Source of the DNA: Bin55 sp964511425
GTDB taxonomy: Bacteria; Pseudomonadota; Gammaproteobacteria; Pseudomonadales; Azotimanducaceae
NCBI GenBank assembly: GCA_964511425.1
Contig: CAZEFI010000002.1
Span: 1 to 64,000 of the forward strand
Reading direction: 5' to 3'
DNA: 64,000 nt
Shown piece after piece: positions 53,284 through 60,821 of this stretch. The first letter of the stretch is position 1, and each line of letters opens with the position of its first letter. The notes beneath the pieces are model-generated. The model was not told the origin of the DNA and did no database searches. It worked only from the letters and a program-made list of their open reading frames with translations. Position numbers and translations under genes: made by a program.

Positions 53284-55212
53284 CTATTCTCCGTCTTCAA
53301 CATTTACGACTGGCACGAATCGATAGGTTTCATCAATGATCGTCAGTGGTTCCATCGAATCACCTTTATTCTTCAACGCCAAGATCTCTTGTTTCTTGTC
53401 TTCATTGATCCAAAACAAACCACCGCTCGAGTAACCTTGCGAGGTCGCCTGACTATTAATTAGACTACCTGAGGTTTCGGTGCCAAGCCACTCCGGTAGT
53501 TCGATCCAACGCCACACAGCTTCCCGAGTATACGGAACTTGATAGGTTGGAATAACCGCACCATGATCGTGAACCATCCGTTCCAAAGTGTGCGCTAACC
53601 CAATTCGCTCTTCTAGGTTTGCTGAAGCACGAAACTTCATTATCAACGGGTCCATTTCAGGGATTGAGGTATTGGTAATATTGTTATTCTGAGTTTTATT
53701 CGCGTTGTCCGAGTGAAAGTGTTCCCAGTATCGTGGTGCGAAACCAGAAGAGTTCCAACCCATATGTGCGATTTGGTGTTTTTTCTCCAACATCTTCTTG
53801 AATGAAGCTGACGAATCCAGCAATTCCAAGTGAAGTTCAACACCAGCTTTTTTTGCCTCTTCTTTCAATACTACCAATCGATCTCCATGAATGGGCGTAC
53901 CGTAGGTAATGAGAAACGACAACCTAGCAACTACTTTACCTTTCTCGTTCGTCTTCACTCGAATACCATCTCGACCTCTGCTCTCGAACCCGGCTTTCTT
54001 AAAGTACTCCGCAGCTTTTTTAAGATCAAACTCTCTGGGTCGAATCGATGTGTTGTCATAAGCCCCGAATCCGAGCTGAAATGTCGGTAATCGCTCGTAA
54101 TCGCCTCGTAATACTGTTGCGATAACCTTTTCAATATTCATCGAGTGCGCGAGACCATACCGAATATTGACATCATCAAGTAAGGGTTTGGCAGTATTGA
54201 GATATAAACCAGCTGAGGGAACAGGTAATCGGTGGTAAAACCAGTACTTCGCGACATAGCCTTTTTTAAACACTTCTTCGTCGGTCTTGTCGTGCCAGTA
54301 TTCGGGGATAGTTAGCCCGTATGAGTCAATCTCACCTTGTAGGAAATGTAACCATGCAGTATTCTCGTCACGAATTACAGTTACGCGAATCTTATCGGGA
54401 TTAAAACGGTTGCGAACATAACGTAAATCGTTAGCCCACCAATCTTTCGTGCGCTCGAACTCAACATATTTCCCGTCTTCAATTGTTGCCACGTGGTACG
54501 GACCCGTCGTGGGTTCTGGTTTCCAGTTATAGTCCTGAACCCAAGTATCGGTTAACTCGTGAAAGTGTTCTGGACGTGCTCCCACGGAGTAATTGGCGAA
54601 CATCTCTACATCTGGTTTGGCGTCTGCTCCACGCACGCCGTACGTTAACTCATCGTACTTTTTCACATCTTTAATTCGCTCGGTGTAGTAGTTGTTGTAC
54701 CAGGGTGCAACAATTTCCTTGGAACGCATGAAGTGCAGGTTGAACACAAAATCATCAGCGGTGACACGCTCACCATCCGACCACTTGGCATCTGGATGAA
54801 TGCGAAAGTAAATCGATCGACCATCGTCACCAAGTGCCCAGTGTGTGGCTAACATCGGTATTGGTTGCCTCGTTTGAGGATGGAACGCAATTGGACCAAA
54901 CTGTATCGGACGTAGAAAACCCGCAAACCTTCCATTAGAATCTGGTCCAACGGTACGCATGGTCAGAGGGAACGACAGCATCCAAGTGTGAAATGTCCCT
55001 CCTTGAATGGCATCGGGAGACGCGAACTCAGGATCTTCATTATTCGTTTGCCATATTAAGTTCGAAGGTAGTTCATCAGGTAGCAAATCCGCTGGCGCAA
55101 TCAACGGTTCTTTGTTTGCTTCACCATCTTCTGACGTATCGTCTTGGGCGGTTACCGACCAGACCAATCCGATCACGGTAAAAAGTTTGAGTAAATAGAA
55201 ATGTTTCTTCAT
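53284..55212 (-). CDS. Extracellular solute-binding protein family 5, YejA-like
   Basis: A 642-residue periplasmic peptide-binding protein with a signal peptide (MKKHFYLLKLFTVIGLVWSVTA). The family 5 pattern is clear: PIPMLATHWALGDDGRSIYFRIHPDAKWSDGERVTADDFVFNLHF, and the later RYGLAHSMNIEKVIATVLRGDYERLPTF. Long length and the partner permeases fit the YejABEF type, which imports oligopeptides such as microcin C. It follows the YejE-like gene by 13 bases. The frame continues past the TAG. Confidence 0.9.
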   Translation of the reverse strand: MKKHFYLLKLFTVIGLVWSVTAQDDTSEDGEANKEPLIAPADLLPDELPSNLIWQTNNEDPEFASPDAIQGGTFHTWMLSFPLTMRTVGPDSNGRFAGFLRPIQFGPIAFHPQTRQPIPMLATHWALGDDGRSIYFRIHPDAKWSDGERVTADDFVFNLHFMRSKEIVAPWYNNYYTERIKDVKKYDELTYGVRGADAKPDVEMFANYSVGARPEHFHELTDTWVQDYNWKPEPTTGPYHVATIEDGKYVEFERTKDWWANDLRYVRNRFNPDKIRVTVIRDENTAWLHFLQGEIDSYGLTIPEYWHDKTDEEVFKKGYVAKYWFYHRLPVPSAGLYLNTAKPLLDDVNIRYGLAHSMNIEKVIATVLRGDYERLPTFQLGFGAYDNTSIRPREFDLKKAAEYFKKAGFESRGRDGIRVKTNEKGKVVARLSFLITYGTPIHGDRLVVLKEEAKKAGVELHLELLDSSASFKKMLEKKHQIAHMGWNSSGFAPRYWEHFHSDNANKTQNNNITNTSIPEMDPLIMKFRASANLEERIGLAHTLERMVHDHGAVIPTYQVPYTREAVWRWIELPEWLGTETSGSLINSQATSQGYSSGGLFWINEDKKQEILALKNKGDSMEPLTIIDETYRFVPVVNVEDGE

Positions 55213-55225
55213 TCAGGCACAACCC

Positions 55226-56302
55226 TCATTCGTAGTAGGTAAATTTTTTGGGATCAAACGCTTCTCGAATTGCCTCGCCGATATAAGTTACCATCAGCAG
55301 GACGAGAATGATCGCGATCGCAACCGAGGATACTATCCACGGATGTTGTAGACTTTGAGTTCCGCGCCGCAAGAGTTCGCCCCAACTTGGGGTGGGTGGC
55401 GGTAGTCCAAATCCTAAGTAGTCCAATGCAGTCAGTGCAGCTACGCCGCCCGCAATCGAGAACGGAATAAAAGTCACGATAACGGAAATTGTATTGGGAA
55501 GTATATGCACGCCGATTACTCTGGCGTTTCCTGCCCCCAATGCTCGGGCAGCATTAACGTACTCTCTCGCTTTTTCTTTATAAGTAGAAGTTCGCATGTT
55601 CCATGTCATGGCTGTCCAACCGAAAATGACCATCACGATCACCAGCGTCCAAAAGTTCGGCACGACCACACTCGCAACAATCATGATGACGTACAAAAAT
55701 GGTATCGTATTCCATATTTCGATAAGGCGTTGAAACAAGAGATCAAACGCCCCACCCCAATAACCCATCGCGCACCCTACAGCGATGCCCGCTATATAGG
55801 AACAAACGAGTAAAACTATTGAAAAACCCATGGCAATTCGGAAACCATGAACTAAACGCGCCAAAACATCGCGCCCAGCTTTGTCCGTCCCAAGATAGTG
55901 TTTAGTTTCAAGGGACGGCGCTGCTGCACCATAGGTTGTTGAAAAGTCGTTTTCAAACGGATTAAAGGGAACAAGCGGCATTAAAACCCAGTTGCCCTCG
56001 TCCTGTTCCTTGAAGTGTTCCTGTAATTCCCGATAATTCGTCTCGTAATCGTAGTCTAAACCATAGACTTCTCCAGGAATCACCCCGCCATAGGTTGGGA
56101 AAGACCAGTTCCCTTCGTACGAAACGATCAATGCTCTACTATTTACGAAAAGTTCTGCAAAACAACTCAACACTAAAAAAAAGACCAACACGACCGCAGA
56201 GTAGTACCCGCGTTTTATAGAACGAAAGCGCTTCCATTGCTTGACAGTTTGCGGATCTAGGGAAAGTTTAAACACGTTACTGGTTCGACCCATCGGCACC
56301 AA
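55226..56302 (-). CDS. ABC transporter permease, YejE-like
   Basis: A 358-residue binding-protein-dependent permease. It has an N-terminal helix, a periplasmic loop with VYGLDYDYETNYRELQEHFKE, then the permease core; the EAA loop is EYVNAARALGAGNARVIGVHILPN. TDKAGRDVLARLVHG is a typical DppC/YejE block. It overlaps the YejB-like gene by 26 bases, or less if ATG 56293 is used. Confidence 0.92.
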   Translation of the reverse strand: MVPMGRTSNVFKLSLDPQTVKQWKRFRSIKRGYYSAVVLVFFLVLSCFAELFVNSRALIVSYEGNWSFPTYGGVIPGEVYGLDYDYETNYRELQEHFKEQDEGNWVLMPLVPFNPFENDFSTTYGAAAPSLETKHYLGTDKAGRDVLARLVHGFRIAMGFSIVLLVCSYIAGIAVGCAMGYWGGAFDLLFQRLIEIWNTIPFLYVIMIVASVVVPNFWTLVIVMVIFGWTAMTWNMRTSTYKEKAREYVNAARALGAGNARVIGVHILPNTISVIVTFIPFSIAGGVAALTALDYLGFGLPPPTPSWGELLRRGTQSLQHPWIVSSVAIAIILVLLMVTYIGEAIREAFDPKKFTYYE

Positions 56303-57326
56303 ACTTTACTCTTGGGTCCACGAACGCCACGCATATGTCCGATAGGATATTTCCGAGCAAAAATAAGAGCGATGAGATAACAACGATACCCATGACAACA
56401 GGGTAGTCTCGATCTACTAAAGATTCAAACCCCAGAAGACCAAAACCGTCGATGTTGAATATCTTTTCAATTAAAAAAGAACCGGCGATAATGAGTGAGA
56501 GATTGCTACCAAAAGAAGTCGCAATGGGAATAAGACTATTGCGTAAAGCATGATTGAATACGGCGGATCGGAAATTTAGCCCTTTTGCTATTGCCGTGCG
56601 AACGTAGTCGGCAGCAAGATTATCCATCAAGGAATTCTTCATTAACATCGTCATAAATGCAAAACTTCCAGCAACATATGCAATCAACGGGAGTACCGCA
56701 TGGTGGAGTATATCAAGCACTTTATCAAAGGGAGAAAGTGTCTCGAAATGAGGACTCACGAAACCACTCAATGGGAACCATCCCCATCCCGCTGCAAACA
56801 CGGTCATCAAGGCAATTGCTACCACATAACTAGGAATTGCGTACCCAAAAAACACTAGCGCGGAACTTACGTTATCGAACAGTGTTTTGTGCTTGATCGC
56901 TTTGACAATTCCGAGGGGAATACAAACTCCATAGGTGAGAATGAGCGTTGCGACGCCGTAGAAGAGAGAAATGGGTAAGCGCGACCGGATAGTTTCCCAT
57001 ACTGGTTTGTTATATTTCGTAGAAGTTCCTAGATCAAGAACGCATATCTTGCCTAGCCACAAGACGTAACTATGGAGAACGTTTTTGTCGAACCCGTAGT
57101 ATTCTCGAATTTGATCGAGTTGTTCTTCAGAAAGCGTCGACCCCCCTTGACCCGCATAGTCTGATGTAACATTTGTGACTCCATCCGACCCTGCCAATCG
57201 CGCTTCATTCAGCGCGCGTTCTATAGGGCCACCAGGAACCAAACGAGTTAAAGTGAACACAAGAATAGTGACGCCCAAGAAAGTAGGAATAATCAACAAG
57301 AATCTTCTGATGAAGTAGTTGGTCAT
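56277..57326 (-). CDS. ABC transporter permease, YejB-like
   Basis: A 349-residue inner-membrane permease with about six helices. The opening MTNYFIRRFLLIIPTFLGVTILVFTLTRLVPGGP is typical of DppB/YejB, and the EAA-type loop YVRTAIAKGLNFRSAVFNHALRNSLIPIATSFG follows. First of the Yej-like set; it starts 142 bases after the upstream vWA gene. Confidence 0.93.
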   Translation of the reverse strand: MTNYFIRRFLLIIPTFLGVTILVFTLTRLVPGGPIERALNEARLAGSDGVTNVTSDYAGQGGSTLSEEQLDQIREYYGFDKNVLHSYVLWLGKICVLDLGTSTKYNKPVWETIRSRLPISLFYGVATLILTYGVCIPLGIVKAIKHKTLFDNVSSALVFFGYAIPSYVVAIALMTVFAAGWGWFPLSGFVSPHFETLSPFDKVLDILHHAVLPLIAYVAGSFAFMTMLMKNSLMDNLAADYVRTAIAKGLNFRSAVFNHALRNSLIPIATSFGSNLSLIIAGSFLIEKIFNIDGFGLLGFESLVDRDYPVVMGIVVISSLLFLLGNILSDICVAFVDPRVKFGADGSNQ

Positions 57327-57468
57327 TCAGCTAGATCCATCCGTATAGGAGTAAAGTTCGTTCATCACTTTATCGGTCGAAACCATTCTCGGTTGTAGTT
57401 CGAACAGTAAATGATAAGAGTTTGGGTAGTGTATTTCTTCGCGGACTTGCGAAGATGCAAATTTAAGG

Positions 57469-58488
57469 TCATGGGATGTTAATCGATGGAACGATCGATG
57501 GGACTGGTGATGTAAATAACGACAATCCGGAATCGGCTTCAATAGCGACAAATGCTCCATCGTAACGATTAGTCAGCGCGCGCATTAACATGCCAAATTT
57601 GTTTCCAGTGTTTCCAACCGTGTTCCAAAAACCCAGAGCATGGATTCGCAAACTATCTGCCTTGACGGACCGCGAACGCACTTTTCTATCGATTTCGTCT
57701 AGCAACGTTGTAAATGAACCTCCGGAGTATTCATCACCGACAACTACTATTGCCATCTTGATGTCATCCCGATAAAGATCTCCTATCGCTTCTACTATTC
57801 CTTCAGCAGGACTACTGTTGGAAAAACTATACCAAGATTTCATTTTCTGCAACGCTGTTTTTCGAGCGAGTTTACTATCTGGAAGCCATCTACCACTACC
57901 GATTCGTGATAGGTAATGGCCGTTATCGTTCAATATCTGAAAACCCTTGATATCGGGATAGAGTAGCCAAAATCGTTCCATTTCTCGAATCACCTTATTC
58001 CAAATTGCCTGCATGCTACCCGAGGTGTCTACGACGAACGCCAGATACTCCGAATCGACAGGAATTCCCGATAGTTCCGAGTCTACCTCCTGGAGTTCTG
58101 GGGTTTGTGGAGCAGGTTGCGATAGGATTGCCGCAGTTGTCGCCAGAGCACTCTGTTGTGCTTGGACTGTATCGAGCTGTGATACAGTGTGTTGTACCGC
58201 TTGTTGAGCTTGCTTGGTAGCATCGTGAATGGAAACGGATTCTGACTCGACACTAGTTAACAGTTCTTGTTGAGTCCGTAATTCCTCAGCCAAAGCTTCG
58301 ATCTCTTCATTAACAACATCAATGGCCACAAAGAGTCTTCCAGTAGCACCAAAATCTACACTTTCGGGTTCTTCCTGAGCCTGTTCGCCGATAGGGAGAA
58401 TGAGTACTAGCAACACAATCGCGCCGAATGCACATGCAATGACATCTAAAAAGCTCAAGGATGTCGGACCAGCTCGAGATGTCGACAT
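57469..58488 (-). CDS. ExbD/TolR-like anchor with von Willebrand A domain (second copy)
   Basis: A 339-residue protein. Residues 10-33 (TSLSFLDVIACAFGAIVLLVLILP) form one membrane helix whose opening SFLDV places Asp15 where TolR/ExbD have their proton-carrying Asp. A helical stretch (about 45-120) is followed by a vWA domain with MIDAS motif DTSGS (D153, S155, S157) and AIVVVGDEYSGG. The usual MIDAS Thr is not obvious. Related to the protein at 58503-59639, 14 bases upstream. The vWA would lie in the periplasm. Role unknown. Confidence 0.8.
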   Translation of the reverse strand: MSTSRAGPTSLSFLDVIACAFGAIVLLVLILPIGEQAQEEPESVDFGATGRLFVAIDVVNEEIEALAEELRTQQELLTSVESESVSIHDATKQAQQAVQHTVSQLDTVQAQQSALATTAAILSQPAPQTPELQEVDSELSGIPVDSEYLAFVVDTSGSMQAIWNKVIREMERFWLLYPDIKGFQILNDNGHYLSRIGSGRWLPDSKLARKTALQKMKSWYSFSNSSPAEGIVEAIGDLYRDDIKMAIVVVGDEYSGGSFTTLLDEIDRKVRSRSVKADSLRIHALGFWNTVGNTGNKFGMLMRALTNRYDGAFVAIEADSGLSLFTSPVPSIVPSINIP

Positions 58489-58502
58489 AGTTCAAGCCTC
58501 TT

Positions 58503-59639
58503 TTAAATGGGCGGCCAACCAGGCGCAGGTGTCAACACACGACCGCCCGTGTTCGAGGCGAAATTCCAATATTTGCGCATTGCTCCCGCATCGCCTTCTA
58601 GGGGAAGCAAAATAATGTTGATTTCCGTTTTTGGTAACTCCCGCTGAAACAAGGAAACAGCACGATCAAATATACGTGCACGACACTCCGGCGACAATCG
58701 TGCGGGCGACGAACATCCGCGGATCGAGCGTAGTCGAGCACTTCCTGGAACAGTGGGTAATCCATCCGTAATCAGGATTACTTGTTCCGGTTTCGGTGAT
58801 AAGGTCGAAATGAAGTGAAACGCGGCTTCTAAGTTCGTCGGTCCGTCAGCTTCAGTTTTTTCTATCGATTGTCGAACCTCTCGAAGGGTACTACCTAGAT
58901 CACCTCGCTTCCGCCATGTTAAGGTCGATCCTGGAGCAATAGTGGCACCCGATAAATCGCTCACCGATTCACTAAACGAGAGCACCTGAAATGTACTACC
59001 ATGATTCACATGCTTGAAGGCCCAGCTCACGGTATTTCGTGCGGTCACCCATTTTGAAGCCGTTTGACGGTAATAGGATTGCGCAGCACGAAGTCGCACA
59101 ATCTCGACCAACGAGTGATCCAACATGCTCGCTGAACGATCCAACAAAACAACGACGCCTTCTGGTTGCACTTTGATGCCGCCGAGTTGCCCGGTTTGTC
59201 CGGCAACCGCCTCTGTTTCCTCAGTGGCGACTAATTGAGCTTCGCGCTGTGCTTTTAGGTCCGTTACAGTCTCTCGCGCAGTTTCCAATTCCGTACGTGC
59301 TTGACTTAACGCGTTGAGTTGATGCATTAACTCTTCCCGATTCTTCTTCTGTTCCTCCGTCAACGCTTCCCGTCTATCCACAGCCGTTAGCAACTGTTCC
59401 TGCGAAACGAAGAGTTCCGCTTCTAACGCGGCTTTCTCGGCTAGTTTGTCGTCTAACTGCTGTTGCACTTTAACATGTCTCGCAGCAACATCTTTCGGTG
59501 AATCCATTGTGGTATCGGAAACACCGTGTTTCAAAATCAGCAGCAGTAATACTGCCGCTCCGAGCCCGCAACTTAGTACGTCAAGGAACGATAAGCCAAA
59601 TCCTACCGAGTCGTCCCGACTTACTTTGTTGCCGCTCAT
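58503..59639 (-). CDS. ExbD/TolR-like anchor with von Willebrand A domain (first copy)
   Basis: A 378-residue protein. One N-terminal helix (FGLSFLDVLSCGLGAAVLLLLILKHG; Asp20 in the TolR/ExbD Asp position) leads to a coiled coil at about 52-140 (QQLDDKLAEKAALEAELFV; EELMHQLNALSQARTELE). The vWA domain begins near 160 with a complete MIDAS set: DRSAS (D167, S169, S171), DGPTNLEAAF and VILITDGLP. Its ATG overlaps the TolQ-like gene stop by 4 bases, which ties the pair together as channel and rod partners. Confidence 0.82.
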   Translation of the reverse strand: MSGNKVSRDDSVGFGLSFLDVLSCGLGAAVLLLLILKHGVSDTTMDSPKDVAARHVKVQQQLDDKLAEKAALEAELFVSQEQLLTAVDRREALTEEQKKNREELMHQLNALSQARTELETARETVTDLKAQREAQLVATEETEAVAGQTGQLGGIKVQPEGVVVLLDRSASMLDHSLVEIVRLRAAQSYYRQTASKWVTARNTVSWAFKHVNHGSTFQVLSFSESVSDLSGATIAPGSTLTWRKRGDLGSTLREVRQSIEKTEADGPTNLEAAFHFISTLSPKPEQVILITDGLPTVPGSARLRSIRGCSSPARLSPECRARIFDRAVSLFQRELPKTEINIILLPLEGDAGAMRKYWNFASNTGGRVLTPAPGWPPI

Positions 59640-60490
59640 TGTTTTTCAACGGCTTTGCTTACTTGTGGGTTTGGTACGTCCATACGCACGCTCAAAACTG
59701 GGATAAAGGTCGACGAGACGTAATTTTTGAACAGCGCAACTAATCGTTCTTCCCTACCGTGCAAAGAATTCGAGATAAACATGAGAAACAGGCTGAGTGC
59801 TAACGCAACCCACGTCGAATTGAAAGCGACTCCTAAACTCGCAGCAACTCCTGTGATTTTCCCTTCGTCCAGTGCTTCGTTCGCTAAACTGAGGGCAACA
59901 CCAATTCCACGAACTGTGCCTAGAAAACCGATTGAAGGAATAGCCCAGAGAATGTACTTTGAAATAGCGAGTTTGGAGTTAAGTAGTTCTAAGTGCAGAT
60001 CGCACGCTTCCATTGCTACGTCGTTTGCTTCTTGGAAGTTCTTGTTCAATCTAATCCGCCGAACAGCGAGATCAAGAGCGTTAACAAGTTGCGAATCTGT
60101 GAGAGTATCCTTGAGCTGTTTCACTCGAGTCTCAACAAACTCCAATGTGTTCGCGCTATTTTCGTCGTCAGTTTGTTGTACGCGGTCTAGGTGTAGGATA
60201 TCTAGGTCAAGTAAATAACTATCGCTTTGGAAGATCCGATAACGAAAAAACCATAACCAAAGACACCACAGAGTGAGAACAACACAGCTGGCTTGCTCCC
60301 AATCTTTAATCAGAATAAAAAAAGTTCTTGGGGGTACACCGCCTTCTGCTTCGGCGACTCGCAATATTTCTTGGGCTTCTGGAGTGATCCAGAGAAGGTA
60401 GACGAGACTTACGACAGTGATGCTCAAACACAGTCCTGCTAGGTCTATCGCCAAAGTAAACTGAGTGATTGACTTTCTACGTTTCGACAT
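59636..60490 (-). CDS. MotA/TolQ/ExbB-family proton channel protein
   Basis: A 284-residue inner-membrane protein. Helices are predicted at about 12-34, 68-86, 176-197 and 213-236. The core YILWAIPSIGFLGTVRGIGVALSLANEA...GVAASLGVAFNSTWVALALSLFLMF is the family signature (LGTV-x-GI; then AL-x-ST-x-xAL). Its cytoplasmic loop is long and helical. Such proteins form pentamers around two ExbD/TolR rods and turn proton flow into movement. It overlaps the vWA gene downstream by 4 bases. Confidence 0.86.
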   Translation of the reverse strand: MSKRRKSITQFTLAIDLAGLCLSITVVSLVYLLWITPEAQEILRVAEAEGGVPPRTFFILIKDWEQASCVVLTLWCLWLWFFRYRIFQSDSYLLDLDILHLDRVQQTDDENSANTLEFVETRVKQLKDTLTDSQLVNALDLAVRRIRLNKNFQEANDVAMEACDLHLELLNSKLAISKYILWAIPSIGFLGTVRGIGVALSLANEALDEGKITGVAASLGVAFNSTWVALALSLFLMFISNSLHGREERLVALFKNYVSSTFIPVLSVRMDVPNPQVSKAVEKQ

Positions 60491-60521
60491 GTTTATGTAC
60501 TTTACAATCAGAACCCAAATG

Positions 60522-60821
60522 TCAGATGTCTTGAGGTAAATCTATATCGTAATTCACTGGGATCTTGGTGGTTATGGGTAAGCGCTTCCAAGGAGTTTTT
60601 GGCGGAGTCGCGCTTTCCTTTTCAGCCTCCTCATCCTCGTCTACTTCTTCAGCTTCGGTCTTGTCTGCAGATGCTTTGTCGTTAGGTTTGTCGACCTGCG
60701 TTGCTGATTCAGACGAAGACTCTTTAGTTTCGTCTGTACCTTCCTCGGTATTTACACTAATTGTCGTGCACAGCGACATACCGACGATAAACGACGCTAG
60801 AAAATTCTTTATAACACCCAC
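60522..60821 (-). CDS. Small acidic secreted protein
   Basis: A 99-residue protein with an N-terminal signal-like helix (MGVIKNFLASFIVGMSLC) and then a long Glu/Asp/Ser/Lys-rich disordered stretch, ending in TPWKRLPITTKIPVNYDIDLPQDI. It overlaps the stop of the PEGA/FGE gene by 13 bases. I do not recognise it. The placement suggests a periplasmic accessory of the TolQ/vWA group. Confidence 0.6.
   Translation of the reverse strand: MGVIKNFLASFIVGMSLCTTISVNTEEGTDETKESSSESATQVDKPNDKASADKTEAEEVDEDEEAEKESATPPKTPWKRLPITTKIPVNYDIDLPQDI

Noticed and set aside
57327..57560. Minus-strand frame of 77 codons ending right before the yejB-like ATG
   Set aside because: Its first third is a shadow of the vWA gene and I find no good start for the remainder. 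The tail (HDLKFASSQVREEIHYPNSYHLLFE) looks protein-like, so a small coupled gene is not fully excluded.
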